Positions 1-6,600 of a stretch of DNA of 9,399 bases are shown piece by piece (position 1 is the stretch's first letter; every line of letters starts with the position of its first letter). The notes under the pieces are model-generated. The model was given only the letters and a program-made list of their open reading frames with translations. It ran no database searches and was not told the DNA's origin. Source of the stretch: Aquifex aeolicus. Its GTDB lineage: Bacteria > Aquificota > Aquificia > Aquificales > Aquificaceae. Location: NCBI GenBank assembly GCA_015662815.1, contig DQTK01000093.1:1-9399 (forward strand), in the 5' to 3' direction. Position numbers and translations under genes: made by a program.

Positions 1-93
1 GCACCTGTAGCTTTAGAGGAAGGGCTTAGGTTTGCTATAAGAGAAGGTGGTAGAACTGTAGGTGCCGGTGTCGTTACTAAAATCCTTGATTGA
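1..93 (+). CDS. tuf: Elongation factor Tu, C-terminal fragment (5' end outside window)
   Basis: The first 30 codons read in frame from base 1 to a TGA at 91-93. They encode the end of the third (beta-barrel) domain of EF-Tu, recognisable by RFAIREGGRTVGAGVV followed by a short TKILD tail. EF-Tu is the GTPase that delivers aminoacyl-tRNA to the ribosomal A site. The GTP-binding domain lies upstream of the window, so nothing can be said about its motifs. Position directly before rpmG, tRNA-Trp and secE is a common bacterial arrangement. Aquifex is known to carry two tuf copies, and this fragment cannot tell which copy it is. The coding end is intact, with no sign of decay. Confidence 0.95.
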   Translation, partial: APVALEEGLRFAIREGGRTVGAGVVTKILD

Positions 94-103
94 GGTTTAG
101 AAA

Positions 104-256
104 ATGGCTAGGGAAATCATCACGCTTGCTTGTACCGAGTGCAAAAGAAGGAACTATACTACTACCAAAAATAAACAGAAACACCCTGAAAGGTTGGAAT
201 TGAGGAAATATTGCAAATGGTGTAGGAAACATACCATTCACAGAGAGGTGAAATAA
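104..256 (+). CDS. rpmG: 50S ribosomal protein L33, zinc-binding type
   Basis: A 50-codon gene that starts 10 bases after the tuf stop. A GAGGT ribosome binding site (92-96) overlaps that stop. The product begins MAREIITLACTECKRRNY and has two CxxC pairs, Cys10/Cys13 and Cys37/Cys40, the zinc-ribbon ligands of the cysteine-containing (C+) form of L33. Length and the N/K/H-rich middle fit the family, whose members are about 50 residues. L33 sits near the tRNA exit site of the 50S subunit. In bacteria with paralogues the C+ form tends to be the zinc-replete version; whether this genome has a second, cysteine-free copy cannot be seen here. The gene is co-directional with tuf and is followed after 14 bases by tRNA-Trp, so it is probably co-transcribed with both. 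Confidence 0.96.
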   Translation: MAREIITLACTECKRRNYTTTKNKQKHPERLELRKYCKWCRKHTIHREVK

Positions 257-270
257 ATTTCTAACGGAGT

Positions 271-346
271 GGGGCTGTAGCTCAATTGGCAGAGCGCGGG
301 ACTCCAAATCCCGTGGGTGGGGGTTCGAGTCCTCCCAGCCCCGCCA
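271..346 (+). tRNA. tRNA-Trp (anticodon CCA), CCA tail encoded
   Basis: A complete cloverleaf can be folded by eye. The acceptor stem is 271-277 with 336-342 (7 perfect pairs), the D stem 280-283 with 292-295, and the anticodon stem 297-301 with 309-313 (5 perfect pairs). The anticodon CCA is at 304-306 in a CTCCAAA loop. The T stem is 319-323 with 331-335 (one G-T pair) around the loop TTCGAGT. The discriminator is G343 and CCA is encoded at 344-346. A CCA anticodon reads UGG, tryptophan. The GC-rich stems suit a thermophile. With 14 bases to rpmG upstream and 30 bases to secE downstream, it is most likely excised from a polycistronic transcript by RNase P and a 3' nuclease. Confidence 0.98.
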
Positions 347-364
347 TTTAAACCTTTTCCCATA

Positions 365-369
365 GAGGT
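365..369 (+). promoter_or_regulatory. Ribosome binding site fixing the secE start
   Basis: GAGGT lies 7 bases before ATG 377. The reading frame stays open upstream into the tRNA gene, where a GTG at 317 could be read as a longer start. That start would sit inside the tRNA T arm with no usable ribosome binding site, so this GAGGT decides in favour of ATG 377. Confidence 0.8.
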
Positions 370-376
370 AAATCCT

Positions 377-574
377 ATGGAACGACTCAGAAATTTTCTC
401 ACTGGTGTAAAAGACGAACTCAAAAGGGTTATATGGCCCAGAAGAGAACTTGCAACAAAGGCTACTATCAGTGTTATAATATTTTCCCTTGTAGTGGGAA
501 TTTATCTTTGGATTTTAGACATAGGTTTTACTAAAATTATATCTTTCATTCTTTCCTTGAGAGGGAGCCTATGA
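377..574 (+). CDS. secE: Preprotein translocase subunit SecE
   Basis: A 65-residue protein matching the short, single-helix SecE common outside enterobacteria. Residues 1-25 form the amphipathic cytoplasmic helix with the family hallmark ELKRVIWPRRELATKA. About residues 29-51 form one transmembrane helix (ISVIIFSLVVGIYLWIL). A short hydrophobic tail ends in LRGSL. SecE clamps SecY in the inner membrane and is required for the protein-conducting channel. ATG 377 is preferred because it has a GAGGT site 7 bases upstream and gives a standard N-terminus. The upstream in-frame GTG would add 20 residues encoded by tRNA sequence. The gene overlaps nusG by four bases (ATGA), which suggests translational coupling; secE-nusG is a near-universal bacterial pair. 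Confidence 0.96.
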   Translation: MERLRNFLTGVKDELKRVIWPRRELATKATISVIIFSLVVGIYLWILDIGFTKIISFILSLRGSL

Positions 575-1320
575 CGGGAGAACAGCAAACTCAACAACTT
601 GAAAAGAAGTGGTACGCACTTCAAGTAGAACCGGGAAAAGAAAATGAAGCAAAGGAAAATCTGTTAAAGGTTTTAGAACTTGAAGGTTTAAAAGATTTGG
701 TTGATGAAGTTATAGTTCCAGCCGAGGAAAAGGTTGTTATTAAAGCCCAAGGAAAGGAAAAGTACAGGCTCTCTCTCAAGGGAAATGTACGAGACATTCC
801 GGTTCTTGGAAAGAAAGGTGTTACAACCTTCAGGATAGAGAATGGAGAAGTAAAAGTAACAGAGAGCGTGGAAGGTGATAATTGTGTTAAAGCTCCTCCC
901 ATTTCTAAACCAGGGCAGAAAATAACCTGTAAGGAGAATAAAACGGAAGCTAAGATTGTTCTCGATAACAAAATATTCCCCGGTTATATCCTCATCAAGG
1001 CACTTATGAGTGATAAGCTCCTTATGGCTATAGAAAAAACTCCCCACGTCTTCAGACCGGTAATGGTAGGAGGGAAACCTGTTCCTTTAAAAGATGAAGA
1101 AGTAGAGAGAATACTTAATCAGATAAGGAAAGGTGTTAAACCTACAAAGGTTGAGTTTGAAAAAGGAGAACAAGTAAGGGTTATAGAAGGTCCCTTTATG
1201 AACTTTACCGGAACAATTGAAGAGGTTCATCCGGAAAAGAGGAAATTGACTGTTATGATAAGTATCTTCGGAAGAATGACACCTGTAGAACTTGATTTTG
1301 ACCAAGTAGAAAAGATTTAA
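571..1320 (+). CDS. nusG: Transcription termination/antitermination factor NusG with extra domain II
   Basis: A 249-residue NusG, longer than the roughly 180-residue common form. The NGN domain starts at KKWYALQVEPGKE (residues 12-24), runs to VPAEEKVV (49-56), and resumes at KIFPGYILI (134-142) through HVFRPVMVGG and the LNQIRKG helix. Between these halves, residues 58-132 form an inserted beta-rich, lysine/glutamate-rich segment with Cys105 and Cys120. A. aeolicus NusG is known from crystal structures to have such an additional domain. The KOW domain occupies about 196-249 (FEKGEQVRVIEGPFMNFTG). NusG binds the beta' clamp helices and bridges the RNAP gap, modulating pausing and Rho termination and contacting ribosomal protein S10. 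It begins at ATG 571, overlapping the secE stop, with a GAGGGAG site at 561-567. rplK follows 13 bases after its stop. Confidence 0.97.
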   Translation: MTGEQQTQQLEKKWYALQVEPGKENEAKENLLKVLELEGLKDLVDEVIVPAEEKVVIKAQGKEKYRLSLKGNVRDIPVLGKKGVTTFRIENGEVKVTESVEGDNCVKAPPISKPGQKITCKENKTEAKIVLDNKIFPGYILIKALMSDKLLMAIEKTPHVFRPVMVGGKPVPLKDEEVERILNQIRKGVKPTKVEFEKGEQVRVIEGPFMNFTGTIEEVHPEKRKLTVMISIFGRMTPVELDFDQVEKI

Positions 1321-1333
1321 GGAGGCTTGAAAA

Positions 1334-1771
1334 ATGGCTAAGAAGGTGGTAGCCACTATAGAGCTAATGCTTCCAGCTCAACAGGCGTCTCCGGCACCAC
1401 CGGTAGGACCGGCTCTCGGTCAACACGGTGTAAACATTATGGAATTTGTAAAGCAGTTTAACGCTGCTAGTAGAGATTATGAGCCGGGAACTGTACTCCC
1501 CGTTGTGATTACGGTATACCAAGACAGAAGCTTTACATTCATAATGAAAACCCCGCCGGTATCTTATCTGCTTAAAAAGGCGGCGAGGGTAGAAAAAGGT
1601 TCCTCAGACCCCAAAAGAGTTAAAGTGGGTAGGATAACGGTCAAACAGCTTGAAGAAATAGCGAAAACGAAGCTTAAAGATATGAATACCAGGGATTTGA
1701 AAGCGGCTATGAGAATTGTTGCCGGAACAGCTAAGAGTATGGGTATTGAAATAGAAGGATGGAAGGAGTAG
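1334..1771 (+). CDS. rplK: 50S ribosomal protein L11
   Basis: A 145-residue protein of normal L11 length (140-150). The N-terminal domain carries the proline-rich PAPPVGPALGQHGVNIMEF stretch (residues 20-38), whose prolines form the thiostrepton-sensitive surface. The C-terminal domain (about 75-145) binds the 23S rRNA GTPase-associated region and contains the conserved end DLKAAMRIVAGTAKSMGI. L11 organises the factor-binding centre with the L10/L12 stalk encoded just downstream and is needed for RelA activation in bacteria that have it. A strong GGAGG site (1321-1325) touches the nusG stop, 8 bases before ATG. rplA follows 4 bases after the stop. The fold region usually written AGKANPAPP reads AQQASPAPP here, a mild local variant. 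Confidence 0.98.
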   Translation: MAKKVVATIELMLPAQQASPAPPVGPALGQHGVNIMEFVKQFNAASRDYEPGTVLPVVITVYQDRSFTFIMKTPPVSYLLKKAARVEKGSSDPKRVKVGRITVKQLEEIAKTKLKDMNTRDLKAAMRIVAGTAKSMGIEIEGWKE

Positions 1772-1775
1772 TGCC

Positions 1776-2504
1776 ATGGCTAGAAGAGGGAAAAAGTATA
1801 TAGAAGCTGCAAAACTTGTTGATAGAAATAAAAGGTATACAGTAGAAGAAGCTGTAGATATTCTCAGAAAAATGGAAGAGGTTCTTCAACGGAGATTTGA
1901 CGAGACCGTAGAACTCGCAATGAGATTAAACGTAGACCCAAGGTATGCAGACCAGATGGTTAGAGGTTCAGTAGTTCTCCCGCACGGATTAGGTAAACCG
2001 ATAAAGGTAGTAGTTTTTGCCGAAGGTGAGGATGCAAAAAAAGCAGAACAGGCCGGAGCCGATTATGTAGGTGGAGATGAACTGATAAACAAAATATTGA
2101 AAGAAGAATGGACGGACTTTGATGTAGCAATTGCTACTCCGGAAATGATGCCAAAAGTTGCAAAGCTCGGTAGAATTTTGGGACCACGTGGACTTATGCC
2201 TTCACCGAAAACTGGAACTGTTACGAAAAACGTTGAACAAGCTATTAAAGATGCAAAGAGAGGTAGGGTTGAGTTTAAGGTGGACAAAGCCGGAAACGTT
2301 CACATGCCCGTAGGAAAAATCTCCTTTGAAAAAGAAAAACTCATCGACAATATTTACACTGCAATAGATGCAGTTGTTAGGGCAAAACCTTCGGGAGCTA
2401 AAGGTCAGTATATAAAGAATATAGCTTTATCCCTCACCATGAGCCCCAGTGTAAAGATCGATATAAACGAAACACTCAAGAAGCTACAAGAACAAGCTGC
2501 ATAA
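1776..2504 (+). CDS. rplA: 50S ribosomal protein L1
   Basis: A 242-residue L1, close to the usual 225-240. Domain I is split: it comprises residues 1-68 (RYTVEEAVDIL, FDETVELAMRLNVDPR) and 161-242. Domain II lies at about 69-160 and contains the family signature LGRILGPRGLMPSPKTGTVT at 131-150. L1 forms the mobile stalk beside the ribosomal E site and helps release deacylated tRNA. In E. coli it also represses its own rplKA mRNA. The gene starts 4 bases after rplK, with GGAAGGAG (1761-1768) inside the rplK end serving as the ribosome binding site. That spacing implies translational coupling. No separate leader that could act as an L1 target sits directly before rplK; see findings. Confidence 0.98.
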   Translation: MARRGKKYIEAAKLVDRNKRYTVEEAVDILRKMEEVLQRRFDETVELAMRLNVDPRYADQMVRGSVVLPHGLGKPIKVVVFAEGEDAKKAEQAGADYVGGDELINKILKEEWTDFDVAIATPEMMPKVAKLGRILGPRGLMPSPKTGTVTKNVEQAIKDAKRGRVEFKVDKAGNVHMPVGKISFEKEKLIDNIYTAIDAVVRAKPSGAKGQYIKNIALSLTMSPSVKIDINETLKKLQEQAA

Positions 2505-2517
2505 GTGGAGGTAAGTT

Positions 2518-3075
2518 ATGGCAGAAGTTAGAAAGGCTTTACTCAAAAAACAGGAGCTTGTAAACTCTTACAAGGAGAAACTTCGGAAATCTAATGGATT
2601 TATAATCTTTTTCAATTTTCAAGGAATAGACGCATATCCTTTTACTCTACTGAGACTGGATATAAAGGATTTAAAAGGTGAAATCGTAGTAGTAAAGAAT
2701 ACACTTCTTTACAGGGCTTTTTCCGATACTGTTCTTTCCGATCATAGGGAACTCTTCATAGGGCCTACAGCTGTACTGTTTGCTTATGAAGATCCGGTAG
2801 CTGTTACTAAAAAGCTTGTAGACTTTTTAAAGGAGACTTTTGATAAAGAGTGGGAGACCAGAATAAAAGGTGGACTTCTTGACTATAAGTACATTTCTCC
2901 TGAACAAATCAAAGAGCTTGCTGAGCTACCTAGCAAAGAAGAGCTTATTGCGAAATTGCTCGGTGTGTTGAAAGCACCTGTTACACAGCTTGCTATGACA
3001 TTGAAAGCTGTACCTCAAAAGCTGGTTCTTGTACTTAAAGCTATTGAAGAAGAAAAATCTAAAGGAGGTCAGTAA
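2518..3075 (+). CDS. rplJ: 50S ribosomal protein L10, long C-terminal helix form
   Basis: A 185-residue L10, about 20 residues longer than E. coli L10 (165). The N-terminal rRNA-binding domain includes residues 1-110 (LRKSNGFIIFFNFQGIDAY, VVKNTLLYRAF, FIGPTAVLFAYEDP). The C-terminal part from LPSKEELIAKLLGVLKAP onward (about residue 137 to the end) is a long helix that recruits L7/L12 dimers. About 49 residues follow the conserved LPS/T, against about 37 in E. coli, which fits the three-dimer (L10 plus six L12) stalk known in several thermophiles. L10 is the stalk base next to L11. A GGAGG site (2507-2511) follows the rplA stop 13 bases upstream of this start. rplL starts 2 bases after the stop, so translation is probably coupled. 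Confidence 0.97.
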   Translation: MAEVRKALLKKQELVNSYKEKLRKSNGFIIFFNFQGIDAYPFTLLRLDIKDLKGEIVVVKNTLLYRAFSDTVLSDHRELFIGPTAVLFAYEDPVAVTKKLVDFLKETFDKEWETRIKGGLLDYKYISPEQIKELAELPSKEELIAKLLGVLKAPVTQLAMTLKAVPQKLVLVLKAIEEEKSKGGQ

Positions 3076-3077
3076 AG

Positions 3078-3464
3078 ATGGCTACTTTAACCATTGATGA
3101 AATTGTAGAAGCTATTAAGAATATGTCCGTATTAGAAGTTTCTGAGCTTGTTAAAAAGCTAGAAGAAGAATTCGGTGTTTCCGCAGCAGCCATGGTAGCC
3201 GCTGCACCGGCAGTAGGAGCAGTAGCGGGAGCAACAGGCCAAGAGGAAGAGAAAACAGAATTCGACGTGATACTTAAATCCGTAGGAAAGAACAAGATAC
3301 AGGTTATTAAGGCGGTAAGAGAAATTACGGGTCTTGGTCTTAAAGAGGCTAAGGAACTTGTAGACAATGCTCCCAAACCTATTAAAGAAGGCGTACCCAA
3401 AGAAGAAGCCGAACAAATTAAGAAGAAACTTGAAGAAGTCGGAGCAGAAGTTGAAATCAAGTAA
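3078..3464 (+). CDS. rplL: 50S ribosomal protein L7/L12
   Basis: A 128-residue L7/L12 of standard layout. The N-terminal dimerisation and L10-binding domain is about residues 1-34 (TIDEIVEAIKNMSVLEVSELV). An alanine/glycine/valine-rich flexible hinge follows at about 37-54. The C-terminal factor-binding domain, about 58-128, contains KTEFDVILKSVGKNKIQVIK, the GLGLKEAKELVDNAPKPIKEGV helix-turn and KKLEEVGAEVEIK at the end. It is the only multicopy protein of the ribosome and recruits and stimulates EF-Tu, EF-G, IF2 and RF3. AAAGGAGG (3061-3068), inside the rplJ end, is an excellent ribosome binding site 9 bases before the ATG. That strength fits the need to make several L12 copies per L10. The gene ends the ribosomal-protein block and is followed by a 217-base gap. 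Confidence 0.98.
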   Translation: MATLTIDEIVEAIKNMSVLEVSELVKKLEEEFGVSAAAMVAAAPAVGAVAGATGQEEEKTEFDVILKSVGKNKIQVIKAVREITGLGLKEAKELVDNAPKPIKEGVPKEEAEQIKKKLEEVGAEVEIK

Positions 3465-3503
3465 CATTTCTCTCTTTTCTTTTCCCCATCTTTATTTCCC
3501 TTT
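3465..3503 (+). other. Pyrimidine-rich untranslated tract after rplL
   Basis: Nearly every base between the rplL stop and position 3503 is C or T, with almost no G, in a region whose coding strand is otherwise purine-rich. No hairpin forms within it and no intrinsic terminator is visible. Such C/U-rich, G-poor, unstructured RNA resembles a Rho loading site, so it could cause partial termination between the ribosomal-protein genes and rpoB. This role is inference from composition only. Confidence 0.4.
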
Positions 3504-3520
3504 AGGAGGTAAAAGCCTCT

Positions 3521-3544
3521 GAGGTTAATTGAAAAATTAATTTC
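3521..3544 (+). other. Hairpin with GAAA loop in the rplL-rpoB gap
   Basis: Bases 3521-3530 pair with 3535-3544. There are ten pairs (six A-T pairs next to the loop, then two G-T pairs, an A-T and a G-C) around a GAAA tetraloop at 3531-3534. A neighbouring AGGAG (3504-3508) can pair either with CCTC(T) at 3516-3520 or with CTCCT at 3544-3548, so alternative folds exist. No U-run follows, so this is not a standard intrinsic terminator. It could be a processing site or an attenuating structure, as E. coli has in the equivalent gap, but the A-T-rich stem would be weak at high growth temperature. Confidence 0.35.
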
Positions 3545-3580
3545 TCCTTAGCGGTTGTGGGAAATTCGAAAAAGGAATTC

Positions 3581-3608
3581 TTGACGTTTTTTAATTTTCG
3601 TATATACT
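3581..3608 (+). promoter_or_regulatory. Sigma-70-type promoter for rpoBC
   Basis: A TTGACG -35 box (3581-3586) is followed by a 16-base, very T-rich spacer and a TATACT -10 box (3603-3608). Both match the consensus in five of six positions. An overlapping TATAAT at 3608-3613 matches the -10 consensus perfectly but would need a 21-base spacer. Transcription would start near 3615, giving a leader of about 65-70 bases before the rpoB ATG. Such a promoter would let RNA polymerase genes be expressed separately from the upstream ribosomal-protein genes, in addition to any read-through. Confidence 0.65.
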
Positions 3609-3667
3609 ATAATGATTATCCTATGGGTTTAGTATGTTCTTTCCCACTCATAAACAAAGATAAAAAA

Positions 3668-3675
3668 GGAGAGGT
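3668..3675 (+). promoter_or_regulatory. Ribosome binding site of rpoB
   Basis: GGAGAGGT lies 6 bases before ATG 3682, in an A-rich, presumably unstructured leader. It supports this start; the protein then begins [14 protein letters not shown] with no in-frame alternative close by having a comparable site. Confidence 0.75.
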
Positions 3676-3681
3676 ATAACC

Positions 3682-6600
3682 ATGGCAAAAATTTCTTTAC
3701 CCCGTAAATTTTTTGGAAGAAGATCAGAAATCTTAGACCCTCATTACCTTTTGGGTATTCCTAAAAACTCCTTTGAGAATTTTGTCCAAATTAGAGTGAA
3801 TCCGTATAAGAGAAAAAACGTAGGACTAGAACACATATTCAGAACTTCCTTTCCTTTTAAAGACCCTGATGAGAACTTCATTCTAGAGTACTTAGGTTAT
3901 GAAATAGGTGATTGGGAATGTAATAGATGTGGTTATAAACCTAAGGATGACCTTTTGGGAGGGTGGGATGTAGATTGTCCTAAATGCGGAGCAAAGCTAG
4001 TTTATAAGGAGAAATTTACCCCAGAGGAATGTAAGCTGAAAGGGCTCACCTACTCAGCTCCCCTTAGAGTTATGCTTCAGCTAAAGGCTAAAACCAAAAA
4101 CGGATACAGGGAATTTCCACCCAAAAAGGTTTATTTCGGTGAAATCCCATTAATGACTGAGAATGGTTCATTCATAATCAATGGAACCGAGAGAATAATC
4201 ATTAATCAACTTATTCGTTCAAGCGGGGTTTTCTTCGATGAAAAGGAAGAAAAGCAGAAAGATGCCACAATTACAAGAATTCTTTATAGAGCAAGTATTA
4301 TTCCCGATAAGGGTTCAAGAGTTGAGTTTGAACTTTCAGGAGCTACTGATTTAATTTCCGCAAGGATAGATAGGAAAAAAGTAAGTGCTACTGCAGTATT
4401 GAGGGCTTTTGGTCTTGAAACTGCTTACGATATCCTCAAATATTATTACGAAGGAGTAAGAAATTATATAGTTAAGGATAAATACCTTTACGATGCTGAA
4501 ACGGGTGAGGAATTTAGCGTTGAAGATTTAGAACATCATTACATTTTCGCAATCATAAAGTTCAAAGGTAAACTTGCAGGTTTTGGAAGTTCCAAAGAAA
4601 GAGAATTTATCGAAGAGAGATATATAGAAGAATGGGAAGACCTTGTGAGACTCCTCGACGATGATAGAGTTGAAGTTATAAGTGTTACCTCTGTTCCCAG
4701 GGAAAACGTTATTAGAAGCCAGTACGGCAAAAGTCTGGTAGATACTCTTGCCAACGATACATCTCCGAAGGATATAGATAGAAGAAGCCCTGTAAAAATA
4801 CCTGCGGAATATAGTTTCAGAGACTACGGATTAATGGAAATTTACAAGAAACTCAGACATATAGAAGCTATGACTATGGAAATCGATTCCATAATAGAAA
4901 GGGCACGTATATACTTCACCATATTCTTCAGGGATTTAAAAAGATACGACCTTTCAAGAGTAGGTAGAGTCAAAATAAATGCAAAGGTACACAATATTCC
5001 CAAGGTTCTAAAACCTGCTGATGTAGATTTAATAGACAATCTTCCTCCTCTGGCCCTGGGTGAAAATTACGGAAAGTATCAGGAAGGAACCAGAATAACC
5101 AAAGAGCTCCTTAAAGAACTTTTCAAAGAACATAAGGAAATAAAGGTAAAGGATTATACGGAAGATGAGGCGAGGTTTATACTTCCCGTAGACCTTGTAA
5201 ACATAATCAAATATCTCATAGACCTTAGACATAGGAGAACCAAAAAAGATGACATTGCCCATCTCGGAAACAGAAGGGTAAGGTCTGTAGGGGAACTCCT
5301 CGAAAATCAGGCAAGGCTCGGAATAGCTAAAATGGAAAAAGTTTTCAGAGACCGTTCAGCGGTTATCAATCCCGAACAACCGGACCTTAAGCCTCAAGAT
5401 TTTATAAATCCGAGATATGTCACAAATGCTGTAGTAGATTTCCTCAAAACCGGACAGTTGTCTCAGTACCTTGATAACACCAATCCCCTTTCCGAACTTA
5501 CCCATAAAAGAAGACTTTCTGCTCTGGGTCCCGGAGGACTTACCAGAGAAAGTACTAAATTTGAAATCAGAGATGTTCACCCTTCCCACTACGGGAGAAT
5601 ATGTCCGATAGAAACTCCGGAAGGACAAAACATAGGTCTTGTTACTTCTCCTACTGTTTATGCAAGGGTGAATGAATACGGATTCCTAGTAACTCCTTAC
5701 AGGAAAGTTGAAAACGGAAGGGTAACGGATAAAATAGAGTGGCTTGCTGCGTACGAAGAGGAAAACTACGTAATCGCTCAAAGTACACCTATTGATAGAG
5801 AAGGAAAGCTCCAAGCGGAATTTGTGTTAGCAAGACATAAGAATGATATAAGGTTAGTAAAACCCGAACAGGTGGACTATATAGACATATCTCCAAGACA
5901 GGTGATATCACCCTCTTCATCCCTAATCCCGTTCCTCGAACACGACGATGCGAACAGGGCTCTAATGGGTTCAAATATGCAAAGACAGGCAGTACCCCTC
6001 ATATTCACACAAGCCCCCCTTGTGGGAACGGGAATGGAGAAAAAGATAGCCAGAGATTCACACGCTGTGGTAGTAGCAAAAAGAGGAGGAGTAGTAGAAG
6101 AAGTAGACAGTTCCAGAATAATTATCAGAGTAAATCCAGAGGAAATAAACTTAGACGACCCTCTGGATATAGGTATAGACATTTATGAACTCAGAAAGTT
6201 CCAAAGAACAAATCAAAAGACCTGTATAAATCAAAGACCTATAGTAAGAAAAGGAGAAAGGGTTGAGAAGGGACAGATTATAGCGGATGGACATTCAACG
6301 GACAGGGGAGAACTTGCTCTAGGAAAGGACGTTTTAGTTGCCTTTATGCCCTGGAGAGGTTATAACTTCGAGGACGCTATAGTTATATCTGAGAGATTGG
6401 TAAAAGAAGATGTTTACACATCAATACATATAGAGGAACTGGAAGCCGAAGCGAGGGAAACAAAAGTAGGAGATGAGGAAATAACCAGACAAATTCCCGG
6501 AGTTCCCGAAAAAGCGCTTACACACCTGGACGAGCATGGAATTGTAAAGGTAGGTACATATGTAAAGCCCGGTGATATTTTGGTAGGAAAGGTAACACCC

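Noticed and set aside
317..376. Longer secE starting at GTG 317
   Set aside because: The added 20 residues would be encoded by the tRNA-Trp T arm and acceptor stem, with no ribosome binding site. ATG 377 has GAGGT at proper distance and gives a normal SecE N-terminus.
3521..3548. Intrinsic terminator after rplL
   Set aside because: The hairpin is A-T-rich with G-T pairs and no U-run follows it, so it does not fit a rho-independent terminator.
3519..3551. Ten-codon leader peptide from CTG 3519 after the GGAGGT at 3505-3510
   Set aside because: It needs a rare CTG start, lies upstream of the predicted rpoB transcription start, and shows no regulatory codon run. The match to spacing is likely chance.
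3561..3580. Short inverted repeat AATTC/GAATT just before the -35 box as an operator
   Set aside because: Only five A-T-rich pairs around a 7-base loop in A-T-rich DNA; expected by chance.
3608..3613. TATAAT as the -10 box of the rpoB promoter
   Set aside because: It matches the consensus but would sit 21 bases from TTGACG. TATACT at 3603-3608 gives a 16-base spacer and is the better pairing; both could contribute.
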